Positions 1-8,943 are shown, counted from the stretch's first letter. The stretch is 64,000 nt of DNA from Hohaiivirga grylli (GCF_039655745.1 NZ_JBBYXI010000003.1:1-64000), one strand, 5' to 3'. The notes: generated by a model not told the origin, from the sequence alone. Program-made: numbers and translations.

Positions 1-77
1 AACTCGGCCGTTAAATTCCTTAGCGCTGATGGTACTGTGTCTTAAGACCCGGGAGAGTAAGTCATTGCCGGGCCTGC
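1..77 (+). rRNA. rrf: 5S rRNA, 3' part (5' end outside window)
   Basis: The first 77 bases match the 3' two thirds of an alphaproteobacterial 5S rRNA. The CCGAACTCGG-type arm is partly present, followed by the GGTACTG region and the closing GCCGGGCC helix. A strong hairpin and then tRNA-fMet follow, which is the usual tail of a 16S-23S-5S operon. The 5' part, 23S and 16S lie upstream of the window. Confidence 0.9.
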
Positions 78-113
78 AAAGAACAATCCCTCTTTACATG
101 AATTACAAACATG

Positions 114-149
114 CGCGGCGTAAGCTACCAAGCTTGACGCCGCGTTTTT
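114..149 (+). terminator. Intrinsic terminator after 5S rRNA
   Basis: An 8-bp GC-rich stem (CGCGGCGT at 114-121 with ACGCCGCG at 137-144) is followed by five T. It lies between 5S and tRNA-fMet, so the tRNA is either reached by read-through or has its own promoter in the roughly 25 bases that follow. Confidence 0.8.
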
Positions 150-174
150 GTAACTAAACAAACATATCCTTTGA

Positions 175-251
<77 letters not shown>

Positions 252-259
252 AACATTAA

Positions 260-296
260 AAAGCCCCTGAAGCAGATATGCTCAGGGGCTTTTTGT
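260..296 (+). terminator. Intrinsic terminator after tRNA-fMet
   Basis: The stem AAAGCCCCTGA (260-270) / TCAGGGGCTTT (282-292) is followed by a T run ending near 294. It closes the rRNA/tRNA transcription unit. Confidence 0.88.
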
Positions 297-384
297 ATAT
301 GGGATAGGGGTGAGAGTGAGGAAGGGAGAGGAAGGGAGTTAGAAAAAGAAATCTAAGGAACTCGCTTCCGAAGAGGCTGAGGTA

Positions 385-813
385 ATGAAATCGCGCAATA
401 GACAACTCTATCCGGGCGAAAAAGAGCCTCCTGTGAAGGATAAATATAGCCTTATTCTATATGTCGATAATGTCGAAGTCAGTGCCTCTTTTTACAGCTC
501 AATATTGAAGCATGAACCTCTAGAACGGTTTAAAGATTTTGCGGTTTTTGGTCTTCAGGATGGGTTTATCATCGGCTTACAATCGAAACACGCAATTGAG
601 CCCACTCCGCAAAAGTTTGTCGGTGGCTTTGAACTCAGCTATAGCGATGTCACAACGGATGAGGTTGATGATATTTATAAGGAATGGTGTAACTTAGGAA
701 TTGAGTTTGCTCTCAAGCCAACAACACTGGAGTTCGGGTATACATTCGTTGCTGTTGACCCTGATGGCCACAGATTGCGAATTTGCGCAACTGATACCTC
801 AAATATCGAGTGA
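385..813 (+). CDS. VOC-superfamily (glyoxalase/bleomycin-resistance-like) protein
   Basis: This 142-aa protein has one vicinal-oxygen-chelate module pair. The first beta-alpha-beta unit (about residues 20-65) carries SLILYVDNVEVSASFYSSIL. The second (about 80-137) ends in the family-typical FVAVDPDGHRLRI. Such small VOC proteins act as metal-dependent lyases, isomerases or drug-binding resistance proteins; the substrate cannot be told from sequence. A GAGG ribosome site lies just before the ATG. It is a single gene between the rRNA terminator and an exporter gene. Confidence 0.8.
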   Translation: MKSRNRQLYPGEKEPPVKDKYSLILYVDNVEVSASFYSSILKHEPLERFKDFAVFGLQDGFIIGLQSKHAIEPTPQKFVGGFELSYSDVTTDEVDDIYKEWCNLGIEFALKPTTLEFGYTFVAVDPDGHRLRICATDTSNIE

Positions 814-964
814 TCAGGACTATGTCTGGTAATTTGGGGAACTACTAGTGTTTGAAGCTCAGGGCCTTTTATGAATGTCACTATTTTATGCCAATAAAAC
901 CACTGAGCTTCCCTTCTAGCTTGAAACCATTACTCTAGGCATATCCTTCATTGTAGAATTTTCC

Positions 965-1567
965 ATGCACGCATATTTCTCAGGTTTTTCAGTTGGTCTT
1001 GGTCTGATTGTTGCAATTGGGGCCCAGAATGCTTTCGTGCTTAAACAGGGCTTGAGACGCGAACATGTGTTTGCAATATGCCTGATCTGTGCGGTTTCTG
1101 ATGCTGCCCTGATTGCTTTTGGGGTGAGTGGGTTTCATGTTCTTGTGAAGCAGGTTCCCTGGATTGTCTCAGTTATGCGTTGGTGCGGGGCTGCTTTTTT
1201 GATTTTCTACGGAGCCAGAAGTGCCTTGTCTGCATGGAAAGCTGAGAGCAGTCTGGTTGTTCAGGATAATACAGGAATCTCCCTGCTAAAGGCTGCATCC
1301 ATCTGCTTGGCACTGACATGGCTTAACCCGCATGTCTATCTGGATACGGTTGTACTGGTTGGCGCAATATCAACTCAGTTTGCTCCTTACCAGTCTGTAT
1401 TTGGACTAGGAGCTGCAAGCGCTTCTTTCGTATTTTTCTTTTCTCTTGGTTATGGGGCAGCTCTGTTGCGTCCCGTTTTTGCCAGGCCGGCTGCATGGCG
1501 TATTCTGGATGCTGTTATCGCCCTCATTATGTGGGCGATTGCATTCCGTCTGCTGATGGGATTGTAG
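965..1567 (+). CDS. argO: LysE/ArgO-family amino acid exporter
   Basis: This 200-aa inner-membrane protein has about six hydrophobic segments. Its N-terminus contains the family signature GLGLIVAIGAQNAFVLKQG, and the middle has the TWLNPHVYLD motif typical of LysE/ArgO. The family exports basic amino acids such as arginine or lysine, often under a LysR regulator. The full length matches the family. The neighbours are other small exporters, and no cognate regulator is directly divergent. The ArgO name is by similarity; the substrate is inferred. Confidence 0.87.
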   Translation: MHAYFSGFSVGLGLIVAIGAQNAFVLKQGLRREHVFAICLICAVSDAALIAFGVSGFHVLVKQVPWIVSVMRWCGAAFLIFYGARSALSAWKAESSLVVQDNTGISLLKAASICLALTWLNPHVYLDTVVLVGAISTQFAPYQSVFGLGAASASFVFFFSLGYGAALLRPVFARPAAWRILDAVIALIMWAIAFRLLMGL

Positions 1568-1583
1568 ATTAAGTATTGTGGTT

Positions 1584-1904
1584 TCAGCCAACGGATAAAA
1601 CCACAACAGCACTTGTGACCAACCCAATGCCAGCCCAACCAATGGGCCGTAGTTTATTGCCAAATATCAGGCGCCCACAAAGAGCAGTACCGGTGACACC
1701 AATCGCGCCCCACATGGCATAGGCAATGGCGATATCCATGGTTTTTACAGCCTGACTGAGAATAGCAAATGCTATCCAGATCAGGAAGATACCGGCAATA
1801 CCCCAGCGTAATTTACGAAAGCCTTGTGATTTCGCGATCATCATATTGGCAAGGATGTCAATAAAGGCAGAACCGGTTACAAATAGGAGTGGTGTGAGTG
1901 ACAT
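1584..1904 (-). CDS. mdtI: SMR transporter subunit, MdtI-like
   Basis: This 106-aa protein with four transmembrane helices belongs to the small multidrug resistance family. The pattern FRKL...LSQAVKTMDIAIAYAMWG resembles MdtI, which pairs with MdtJ to export spermidine. The nearly invariant helix-1 glutamate of SMR proteins reads aspartate here (SAFIDILANM, residues about 12-21). Its start follows the mdtJ stop by two bases, and its ribosome site GAGGAG lies inside the mdtJ end, so the two are translated together. Convergent with the LysE-type exporter gene. Confidence 0.83.
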   Translation of the reverse strand: MSLTPLLFVTGSAFIDILANMMIAKSQGFRKLRWGIAGIFLIWIAFAILSQAVKTMDIAIAYAMWGAIGVTGTALCGRLIFGNKLRPIGWAGIGLVTSAVVVLSVG

Positions 1905-1906
1905 GA

Positions 1907-2263
1907 TTAATGCTCCTCACCCAGTGCGACACAGATGATGCCTGCAACGGCAATCAACAGACCGAAGATTTCCTTTACACTCAGACTTTCCTTGAAAAGG
2001 AAAACACCAACCAGTGTGAGTAATGTCAGACCTAGCCCTTCCCAGACAGCATAAGCCACACCGACTGTGATGCGACGAATTGAAAGGGAAAGAAAGTAAT
2101 AGGAAACAGCCAACGCTACAGCTGTAATCAGATAACTTGTAAACTTACTATTGTTTCGTACGGCATCAGCCATAAAAGATGTGCCAAGAATTTCTGCCAG
2201 GATTGCAACAAACAGGCATGACCATGCCGTTACTGTGCCGGTCCTGGAGACCGTCGTAATCAT
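1907..2263 (-). CDS. mdtJ: SMR transporter subunit, MdtJ-like
   Basis: This 118-aa four-helix SMR protein keeps the helix-1 glutamate (AILAEILGTSFM) and the MdtJ-type signature GVAYAVWEGLG. With mdtI it likely forms a heteromeric exporter for spermidine or cationic compounds. The ATG at 2263 is chosen because GGAG lies seven bases upstream; an in-frame ATG and an earlier start upstream (to 2302) lack such a site. A LysR regulator is transcribed divergently, suggesting local control. MdtJI function is known from Escherichia coli; the substrate here is inferred. Confidence 0.84.
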   Translation of the reverse strand: MITTVSRTGTVTAWSCLFVAILAEILGTSFMADAVRNNSKFTSYLITAVALAVSYYFLSLSIRRITVGVAYAVWEGLGLTLLTLVGVFLFKESLSVKEIFGLLIAVAGIICVALGEEH

Positions 2264-2455
2264 TTTAATCTCCATTTTGAGCTGCGCCCTAGTATGGGGC
2301 AAATGCCGGTGCTCTCGGAGTTGTTACTCTTGGAGCAGGGAAGCAGGCAGAGACAGATAGGTCTGATTAAGGCCCGCGGCAGCTATGGCGTGACTATTAT
2401 AGATTTTTCCGGTAATATCAAAATAGTATCCATTGATGAAATCGATATATTGAAA

Positions 2456-3331
2456 ATGCGTTATGCACCTGAAGCTCTGGAAGCTTTTGTTGAAGCGGCG
2501 GCTCTTGGATCTTTCTCCTCTGCGGCTCGTAAGCTTGGAAAGACCCAGTCAACGGTTAGTACGGCTATCGCCAACCTCGAGATTGATCTTGGGCTGACAT
2601 TATTTAGTCGTGATGGCCGCTATCCCGTGCTGACTGAAGCTGGCCATAAGGTTTTAGGCTATGCGCACGAAATTCTTGCAGCTTCTGATAGGCTTGAGGA
2701 ACTCAGCATCAGAATGGCCGATGAGGTTGAAGCACGGCTGACAATCGTAATTTCTGATATTTACCAGCTTAATCCCGATCAGGGGATATTACGCCGTTTT
2801 GAAAAACGCTTCCCTGATATCGAGTTGGAATATCTGGATGCAGAACGTGCAGATGTTCTTGATCTGTTGCAAACCGGCCGGGCTCAACTGGGGTTGTTGG
2901 CGGCCCAAAGTGATTATCCTTCAGATATTATTGCCCGTCGTTTGCCTGAACGTGTTGAGATGGCTGTCTATGTTGGCAGAAAACACCCCTTGGCAGCTAT
3001 TCCTGAGCTGACGAGTGATCATCTGGCGCGTTACCGCCATATCTATCTCAATACCTATGCTGCGACAGATAAGAAGCCTGGTGGGCTCGTGTGGTCCGCA
3101 TCTGATTATCTTATGGTACTGGAGATGGCAGAAGAAGGATTTGGCTGGGCCGAGCTCCCTCGTAGTCTTGTGAAGCAATATGGGCGGGGACGATTGGTTG
3201 AGTTGAAGCTGAATGGCTGGCCAAGGCCTATTGCTGCGGATGTTGCCTGGTCAAAACATACACCACCTGGCCCAGCCGGTTTCTGGCTTCTGGATCAGTT
3301 CGTCAAAGGAATGGTTGATCGCTCGTCATAA
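2456..3331 (+). CDS. LysR-family transcriptional regulator
   Basis: This 291-aa LysR-type regulator has an N-terminal winged helix-turn-helix (residues about 3-60: FVEAAALGSFSSAARKLG, QSTVSTAIANLE) and a C-terminal effector-binding domain. The frame is open further upstream to 2294, but the start at 2456 gives the normal LysR length and places the HTH at the N-terminus. It is divergent to mdtJI with about 190 bases between starts, so it probably controls that pair and itself. The effector is unknown. Confidence 0.87.
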   Translation: MRYAPEALEAFVEAAALGSFSSAARKLGKTQSTVSTAIANLEIDLGLTLFSRDGRYPVLTEAGHKVLGYAHEILAASDRLEELSIRMADEVEARLTIVISDIYQLNPDQGILRRFEKRFPDIELEYLDAERADVLDLLQTGRAQLGLLAAQSDYPSDIIARRLPERVEMAVYVGRKHPLAAIPELTSDHLARYRHIYLNTYAATDKKPGGLVWSASDYLMVLEMAEEGFGWAELPRSLVKQYGRGRLVELKLNGWPRPIAADVAWSKHTPPGPAGFWLLDQFVKGMVDRSS

Positions 3332-3341
3332 ATCTATGACT

Positions 3342-4247
3342 TTATGGTAAGCGGCCCTTCTCCGCCAGAAAATCGAGTAATGCCCTTACACGCGCTGATA
3401 ATGGCCCGCCCTGACCGATATAGATTGCGTGAAACTCTTCAGAATCTCCGGGGTTCAGGTGGTCAAGAACCGGGATAAGGCGACCGGCTTTAATGTCATC
3501 CTTAACGGTGAAATGGGAAAGACGTGCCAAACCATTCCCTGTGAGCACCAGATGGCGAAGGGCCTCTCCATCATTGATCTGAATGTTCCCTGTTATCGGA
3601 AGGATAGAGGGCAGCCCATTTTCCAGTAGAGGCCAACCATTGGTTGCACGTGTGTAGCTAAATCCTAGCCGGTTATGGCTTTTAAGATCAGCAATGGTTT
3701 CTGGAATACCATGTTGTTTAAGATAAGTAGGGGAGGCAACAATAGTAAAAGTGGTCTCACCGAGCTTGCGAGCAATAAGAGCTGAGCTTTTTAGTGGCCC
3801 GGCCCGAACGGCGACATCTGTTCTATCTGCCAGTAGGTCAACGACCGTATCTGTCTGCGCAATGTCCAATGTGATTTCTGGATAACGCTTGAAAAATTCA
3901 GGCAGGATGTGAGCCAGAATATGTGTGCCGTATGAAGCATTCGTATTCAGACGTATTCTACCAACAGGCTGGGCACCTATGCTGGCTGTGCGTTCTGCTT
4001 CATCAATATCTGCCAGAATATGTGTTGCACGCTTATAGAAATCTCGACCTTCGGGAGTAAGCTGAAAGCGTCTGGTTGAACGATTGAGAAGACGTGTATT
4101 CAAACGGGCTTCCAGTCTTGCAATCAGTTTGCTGATCGCCGAGGGAGACATCCGGCATATATTCGCTGCTGATGAAAAATTACCATGCTCAACAACGGTT
4201 ACGAAGACCTGCATTTCGCCAGAACGGTTAATATCAATACGAGCCAT
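3342..4247 (-). CDS. LysR-family transcriptional regulator
   Basis: This 301-aa regulator has the HTH in residues about 8-65 (FVTVVEHGNFSSAANICRM, PSAISKLIARLE) followed by the LysR substrate-binding domain. The arrangement NTRLLNRSTRRFQLTPEGRDFY is typical of the large DmlR/AaeR-like subgroup. The ATG at 4247 is preferred to a TTG at 4259. It is divergent to an MFS exporter gene (start 4345), the usual layout for a LysR regulator of a drug or metabolite exporter. Confidence 0.88.
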   Translation of the reverse strand: MARIDINRSGEMQVFVTVVEHGNFSSAANICRMSPSAISKLIARLEARLNTRLLNRSTRRFQLTPEGRDFYKRATHILADIDEAERTASIGAQPVGRIRLNTNASYGTHILAHILPEFFKRYPEITLDIAQTDTVVDLLADRTDVAVRAGPLKSSALIARKLGETTFTIVASPTYLKQHGIPETIADLKSHNRLGFSYTRATNGWPLLENGLPSILPITGNIQINDGEALRHLVLTGNGLARLSHFTVKDDIKAGRLIPVLDHLNPGDSEEFHAIYIGQGGPLSARVRALLDFLAEKGRLP

Positions 4248-4344
4248 TTGTGCATTCAATTCATAAATGATGTTACTGGATGCAGTCTAGCTCATATAAG
4301 GCTGCCGCACTATCTTTCTTTCAGATTTGATAAGGAATGAAAGA

Positions 4345-5502
4345 ATGCCGTTAGCGCTTTATGCTTTGACGGCCGGTGCCTTTGGTATCGGCGTGACTGA
4401 ATTTGTTATTATGGGATTGTTACTTGAGGTCAGCGCAGATCTGCATATCACAATTGCAACAGCGGGAACTTTGATATCTGGTTATGCACTTGGTGTTGTT
4501 GTTGGTGCTCCCGTTTTAACCGTTTTAAGTGGAAGGTGGTCCCGAAAATCGGTTCTGTTGGGATTAATGGCGATATTTACCATTGGTAATGCCGCCTGTG
4601 CCATGGCACCAGGATACGGTTGGTTGATGGTAGCCCGGATATTGACAGCCTTAGCGCATGGAACCTTTTTTGGAGTTGGCTCTGTGGTTGCTACGTCGCT
4701 CGTCTCCGAAGACAAAAAGGCATCTGCCATTGCCATTATGTTTACCGGACTGACGGTTGCCAATATTCTTGGTGTACCGCTTGGAACGTGGTTGGGGCAG
4801 CAGTTTGGATGGCGTGCAACATTTTGGGCTGTCGCCGCAGTGGGCAGTATCGCCTTCATCATCATTAAGACATTGGTTCCGAATGATGATGGACTGACAG
4901 AAGCTCCGGACTGGCGTGCCGATGTGCGTGCAACCTTACAGCGTCCGGTTATTCTTGGTTTGCTGACAACTGTTTTTGGCTATGCAGGCGTTTTTACGGT
5001 TTTTACCTACATTGCACCACTGCTGACGCAGATCAGTCAATTCAGTGTAAGTGCTGTGTCGCCTATATTGCTTGTTTTTGGGGGAGGTCTGATTGTTGGA
5101 AATCTGCTTGGTGGCCGATTGGCAGATCGTAATCTTCTAAGGACAGTTTTTGGAACTCTTGCTGCTCTCAGTATTGTTCTGTTTTTAATGGCAATTGGGT
5201 TTCAATCTAAAATATTGGCCGTTGCTCTGGTTGGGCTTCTGGGGATGGCAGGTTTTGCAACCGTTGCACCTTTGCAGATGTGGGTTCTGTCTAAAACTGA
5301 AGGAGCAGGCCAAAGTCTGGCGTCCAGTTTTAATATCGCTGCGTTTAATCTAGGCAATGCCATTGGGGCATGGGCTGGTGGTGCTGTCATCGACCATGGC
5401 TTGGGTTTAAGCTTTGTACCTGTTGCGGCAGGTGTGTTTCCGGCTATTGCAATTATGGTTGCAGCTCTGAATATTAAAAAGCGCTTACCTGTTACTTGCT
5501 AA
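4345..5502 (+). CDS. MFS exporter, AraJ/YdhP-like (DHA1 family)
   Basis: This 385-aa protein has twelve predicted transmembrane helices. The start of helix 1 (GAFGIGVTEFVIMGLL) and motif A (LSGRWSRKSVLLG) are typical of DHA1-type sugar, purine or drug exporters such as AraJ, YdhP and PbuE. AAGGAA lies seven bases before the ATG at 4345; an in-frame TTG at 4327 is less likely. Divergent from a LysR gene that likely regulates it. The substrate cannot be predicted. Confidence 0.86.
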   Translation: MPLALYALTAGAFGIGVTEFVIMGLLLEVSADLHITIATAGTLISGYALGVVVGAPVLTVLSGRWSRKSVLLGLMAIFTIGNAACAMAPGYGWLMVARILTALAHGTFFGVGSVVATSLVSEDKKASAIAIMFTGLTVANILGVPLGTWLGQQFGWRATFWAVAAVGSIAFIIIKTLVPNDDGLTEAPDWRADVRATLQRPVILGLLTTVFGYAGVFTVFTYIAPLLTQISQFSVSAVSPILLVFGGGLIVGNLLGGRLADRNLLRTVFGTLAALSIVLFLMAIGFQSKILAVALVGLLGMAGFATVAPLQMWVLSKTEGAGQSLASSFNIAAFNLGNAIGAWAGGAVIDHGLGLSFVPVAAGVFPAIAIMVAALNIKKRLPVTC

Positions 5503-5539
5503 ATCTGGGCTGGCTGAAAAGCCAGCCCTTTTTGATATG

Positions 5540-6313
5540 TCAATTGATTGGCTTGAGCCATCCCGATTGCTGATACCAGTTCAAGCTATCCTGAATGGTT
5601 TCCTGAAGAGGGCGGAATTTTATGCCGAGCTTGCTTGTAGCTTTGCTGCTATCAAAATGTGTTCTGTCCATTTCCCGCGACATTAGTTTGACTGTTGCAA
5701 GACTGATCAGGACATGATTTCCGGTTATGCGGGCATAAAACTCATAAGCTATGGCAAAGATATATAATAATGGCAGTGGTATATATCTTTGAGGTGTTGT
5801 GATCTTTGCTATTCTCCCAATAACAGGGATAAGGTCCTTCATGACCATATGGCGGCCAGCTACCAGATATTTCTCACCATTGACGTCTGAAGTATGAATT
5901 TTATTTGCAGCTGAAATCTGGGCAGTTGCAACATCACGTGCATCAACAACTGAGAAGCTGCCGGGAATAAGTCCGGGAAGACGTTGATTACTGACATCAA
6001 TCAGTAATTGTCCGGCAGAGGTTGGCCCAATATCTCCAGGGCCCCACATCCATCCTGGTAATACAAAGGCAACTTTCATGTCTTGATGGGTCTGAATAAA
6101 ATTCTGAATGACTTCATCTGTCAGAATTTTACTGCGGTAGTAATCATCAGCATCGGCAACTTCCCGTGAGCATGTTTCATCAATCAAAGACCCCGCAGGT
6201 CCATCAAGAGTAGCGATAGAGGAGGTTTGAATAAAACGCCGAATACCGAGGTTGTAAGCACTTTCGATAAGGTCTGAAGTACCCTAAACATTGATACTAT
6301 ATAGTTCATCCCA
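5540..6313 (-). pseudogene. Truncated NAD(P)-dependent epimerase/reductase (extended SDR), 5' end lost plus internal stop
   Basis: The readable part is the C-terminal two thirds of an extended short-chain dehydrogenase of the dihydroflavonol-reductase type. It includes the active-site tyrosine and lysine region (DDYYRSKIL), PGWMWGPGD and SVVDARDVATA. In the same frame further 5', homology continues through GTSDLIESAYNLGIRRF and WDELYSINV, but a TAG stop at 6284-6286 interrupts it. The whole Rossmann nucleotide-binding N-terminus (GxxGxxG) is missing. Upstream the reading frame runs straight into the oppositely oriented TetR remnant. An intact 215-codon frame from a TTG at 6187 exists but would lack the cofactor site. 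Confidence 0.82.
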
Positions 6314-6679
6314 ATGGTTTCCACCTTTGTAGCTGTCTCTGGGGAAGAGCTTTTTGAACGTTTGGAGAAATGGGTTCAATCTCTTGATGACCAAACAGAA
6401 TGGGCAACATTAGCAATTGAATTACAATTACATGCTAATCGTAGTCCTGCATTTTCAGAATTGTTTGCAGTTTTTAACAGCAAGCAGCAGGCACAATTCG
6501 GCCGTCTGATTGAGGTTCTTTTTGATAAACATGACCTCATTCCACCTGCGCCACCTATCCAGTTAGCTCGTCATTTTATTGCGTTAACGCACGGGCTTGC
6601 TATTGAGGAGGGGGGATTAGTCAGTAATGCAATACTTGTTTTCTTGAGGGCACTTATGGCATCAGCCCAGCGCAAGTGA
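6314..6679 (+). pseudogene. TetR-family regulator remnant, DNA-binding domain lost
   Basis: This 121-codon open frame encodes only the ligand-binding part of a TetR-type repressor: EELFERLEKWV, LELQLHANRSP-like sequence, then helices to the natural C-terminus. The roughly 60-residue N-terminal helix-turn-helix is absent, and a stop lies four codons before the ATG. It sits head to head with the truncated SDR gene, so one deletion probably removed both 5' ends and the shared promoter. A short protein might still be made but could not bind DNA as TetR does. Confidence 0.78.
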
Positions 6680-6686
6680 GGCAAAG

Positions 6687-7484
6687 TTACAGACTTCCAA
6701 AGCCGGATATCTCTTGCAGTTGTGTCAATCTATCCAGAAAAGCGACAGAAAAACTGCCCGTACCTTCTGCCTGAAACGCGGCTTCAGAGCCACATTGTGA
6801 AAAGGCTGCGAGAGCAGCGATTGTTCCTAGAAACGGATCTTTCGCAACGGCAATATAGGCTGCAATAACGGCGTTTAATGCGCATCCAACGCCTGTTACT
6901 TTTGTCATGAGTGGATGGCCACCAGTGATTTTTATGATGCGCTGTCCATCTGTAACATAATCAACCTCACCGCTTACCGCGACAACCGTACCAATATCCT
7001 TGGCAAGCTGTTGAGCGGAGTTAAGGGCTTCTTCTGAGCCGGCTTTACTATCAATGCCTTTGAAGGATGTATTGGCTAGGGATGCCAATGACATTATTTC
7101 AGAGGCATTCCCGCGGATAACGGCTGGTTTCTCAGCAATGAATTCTGCTGCTATTTTCATACGGAAAGGCAAACCTGCTGTGATAGGGTCAAATACCCAG
7201 GGTTTCCCGGCTTTGTTGGCACCGGCAATGGCTTCGCGCATGGCCTGATAACGTGGGGTATCAATTGTGCCGATATTAATCAGCAGGGCGCTGGCAATGG
7301 CTGCAAACTCCGCTGTTTCCTCAATAGCTGTGACCATGGCAGGAGAGGCGCCAAGAGCCAGCAGAATATTGGCTGTAAAATTACTGACAACCTGATTGGT
7401 CAGGCAGTGTACGAGAGGAGGGGTTTGCCTCGTTTGAAGCGGAAGAGAGCGGATTTGGGAAACTTCAGTTACAGAAAGTGTCAT
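6687..7484 (-). CDS. thiM: Hydroxyethylthiazole kinase
   Basis: This 265-aa full-length ThiM phosphorylates 4-methyl-5-(2-hydroxyethyl)thiazole in thiamine salvage. Visible signatures are VHCLTNQVVSNFTAN near the N-terminus, GASPAM, the DPITAG segment, and the C-terminal MTKVTGVGCALNA loop that carries the catalytic cysteine. It stands alone: thiD and thiE are not next to it, and I see no TPP riboswitch in the 200 bases upstream. Divergent from the ynfM-like exporter gene, with two inverted repeats between them. Confidence 0.94.
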   Translation of the reverse strand: MTLSVTEVSQIRSLPLQTRQTPPLVHCLTNQVVSNFTANILLALGASPAMVTAIEETAEFAAIASALLINIGTIDTPRYQAMREAIAGANKAGKPWVFDPITAGLPFRMKIAAEFIAEKPAVIRGNASEIMSLASLANTSFKGIDSKAGSEEALNSAQQLAKDIGTVVAVSGEVDYVTDGQRIIKITGGHPLMTKVTGVGCALNAVIAAYIAVAKDPFLGTIAALAAFSQCGSEAAFQAEGTGSFSVAFLDRLTQLQEISGFGSL

Positions 7485-7503
7485 AGCTTCCTCTCAATAT
7501 ATG

Positions 7504-7555
7504 TTTGCTGTCAGCAAATCTTTTAGAGACCGCTATTATATGGCATATCATGCCA
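7504..7555. promoter_or_regulatory. Two short inverted repeats between thiM and the ynfM-like gene
   Basis: TTTGCTG-T-CAGCAAA (7504-7518) and TGGCAT-ATC-ATGCCA (7541-7555) are perfect dyads in the divergent intergenic region. Both lie close to the thiM start. They could be operator half-sites for a repressor, but no regulator gene is adjacent and nothing proves function. Confidence 0.35.
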
Positions 7556-7684
7556 AAGGTGTCACGAATGAAGCTGTTCTCCATTCGCATTAGTTCTTAT
7601 CCTCATATTACAAAGCAGCATTATATTACGATAGAAAGAAGCATATAGGTAGAATACCCTTAAGCTGATAATCGGTAATCCCTC

Positions 7685-8905
7685 ATGATGCCAGATAAGA
7701 TATCCCCGGAGCAGAGAACAACGGATGTGCCTATGCTGAGAATAAGCATTGCGCTTTTTCTCGCAGGCTTTGCAACCTTTTCTCTGGTTTATTCAACGCA
7801 GCCATTATTGCCGGAGTTTTCCGCTGAGTTTGGCGTTGATCCGGCAACCAGTTCGCTATCTCTGTCGTTAACAACAGGGTTTCTTGCATTCTCAATTTTG
7901 TGTTCGGGAGCTTTGTCAGAGACACTTGGCCGGCGCGGATTGATGTTTGCCTCAATCTGTTGTGCTGCTGTTTTGAATTTCATTGCGTCTGTTGCACCAA
8001 CATGGGAGCTGCTTCTGTTAGCCCGTGCGCTGGTAGGAATTGTCATTGGAGGCGTACCGGCTGTTGCTATGGCCTATCTCGCCGAAGAAATGCCACCATG
8101 GCGCCTTGGATTGGCAATGGGGCTATATGTTGCCGGGAATGCATTCGGTGGCATGATTGGGCGTGTCGCCGTTGGGGCCCTGACTGAACATTACTCCTGG
8201 CGGACGGCTCTGGAAGTTGTTTCTGTTATTGATTTGATCGTAGCATTCGGCTTTCTGTTGCTTTTGCCGCCCTCTCGAAATTTTATTGCCCAAAAGGGGC
8301 TGGGACTGATGTATCATCTGGCCGCATGGAAAGGCCATTTGGGCGATAAGAAGCAGATTCTGTTATTTGTAACGGCGTTTCTTGGGGTTGGTTCATTTGT
8401 TACGGTGTATAATTATATGGGATTCCGGCTCTTGGATGCGCCGTTCAACCTGACGCACTCTCAAGTTGGATTAATCTTCTTCTCTTATATTTTCGGAATG
8501 CTGGCCTCATCTCTGGCTGGTGGTCTCGCTGATAAACTAGGTCGAGGACCGGTAATGTTAACTGGCTGTATCATCACGCTATGCGGCATTGCATGTACGC
8601 TCTCAACCAGTCTCGCATTCATTATTACAGGTATTGCATTCGTCACATTCGGCTTCTTTGCCGTTCATTCCGTTGCCAGCAGTTGGGTTGGAAAGCTTGC
8701 AATCAAAAATAAAAGCCATGCGTCATCCCTCTACCTACTCTGCTACTACATCGGCTCCAGCGTGCTAGGCTCCCTAGGCGGCTGGTTCTGGCATTGGGGC
8801 GGCTGGAGCGCTGTAGCAGGATTTTGTGGGGCGATGGGAGGGCTAGTTCTGGTTGCAGGTATTATCTTAGCATTTGTAAGAGATGAAACATATAGCTCCT
8901 CTTGA
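7685..8905 (+). CDS. ynfM: MFS transporter, YnfM-like
   Basis: This 406-aa, twelve-helix major facilitator protein resembles YnfM closely in several blocks: FATFSLVYSTQPLLPEFSAEFG in helix 1, AYLAEEM in the middle, FFAVHSVASSWVG near helix 9 and SSLYLLCYYIGSS near helix 10. YnfM-type proteins are efflux transporters of uncertain or arabinose-like substrates. It ends at an intrinsic terminator shared with the convergent glycosyltransferase gene. Confidence 0.85.
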   Translation: MMPDKISPEQRTTDVPMLRISIALFLAGFATFSLVYSTQPLLPEFSAEFGVDPATSSLSLSLTTGFLAFSILCSGALSETLGRRGLMFASICCAAVLNFIASVAPTWELLLLARALVGIVIGGVPAVAMAYLAEEMPPWRLGLAMGLYVAGNAFGGMIGRVAVGALTEHYSWRTALEVVSVIDLIVAFGFLLLLPPSRNFIAQKGLGLMYHLAAWKGHLGDKKQILLFVTAFLGVGSFVTVYNYMGFRLLDAPFNLTHSQVGLIFFSYIFGMLASSLAGGLADKLGRGPVMLTGCIITLCGIACTLSTSLAFIITGIAFVTFGFFAVHSVASSWVGKLAIKNKSHASSLYLLCYYIGSSVLGSLGGWFWHWGGWSAVAGFCGAMGGLVLVAGIILAFVRDETYSSS

Positions 8906-8911
8906 ATATTC

Positions 8912-8943
8912 AAAGCCTACAATCCTGCTGTAGGCTTTGTTTT
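8912..8943. terminator. Intrinsic terminator between convergent genes
   Basis: The stem AAAGCCTACA (8912-8921) / TGTAGGCTTT (8929-8938) is followed on the plus strand by GTTTT. It serves the ynfM-like gene and abuts the end of the convergent glycosyltransferase gene. Confidence 0.82.

Noticed and set aside
7485..7684. TPP riboswitch upstream of thiM
   Set aside because: The conserved CTGAGA and related THI-box blocks are absent on both strands.
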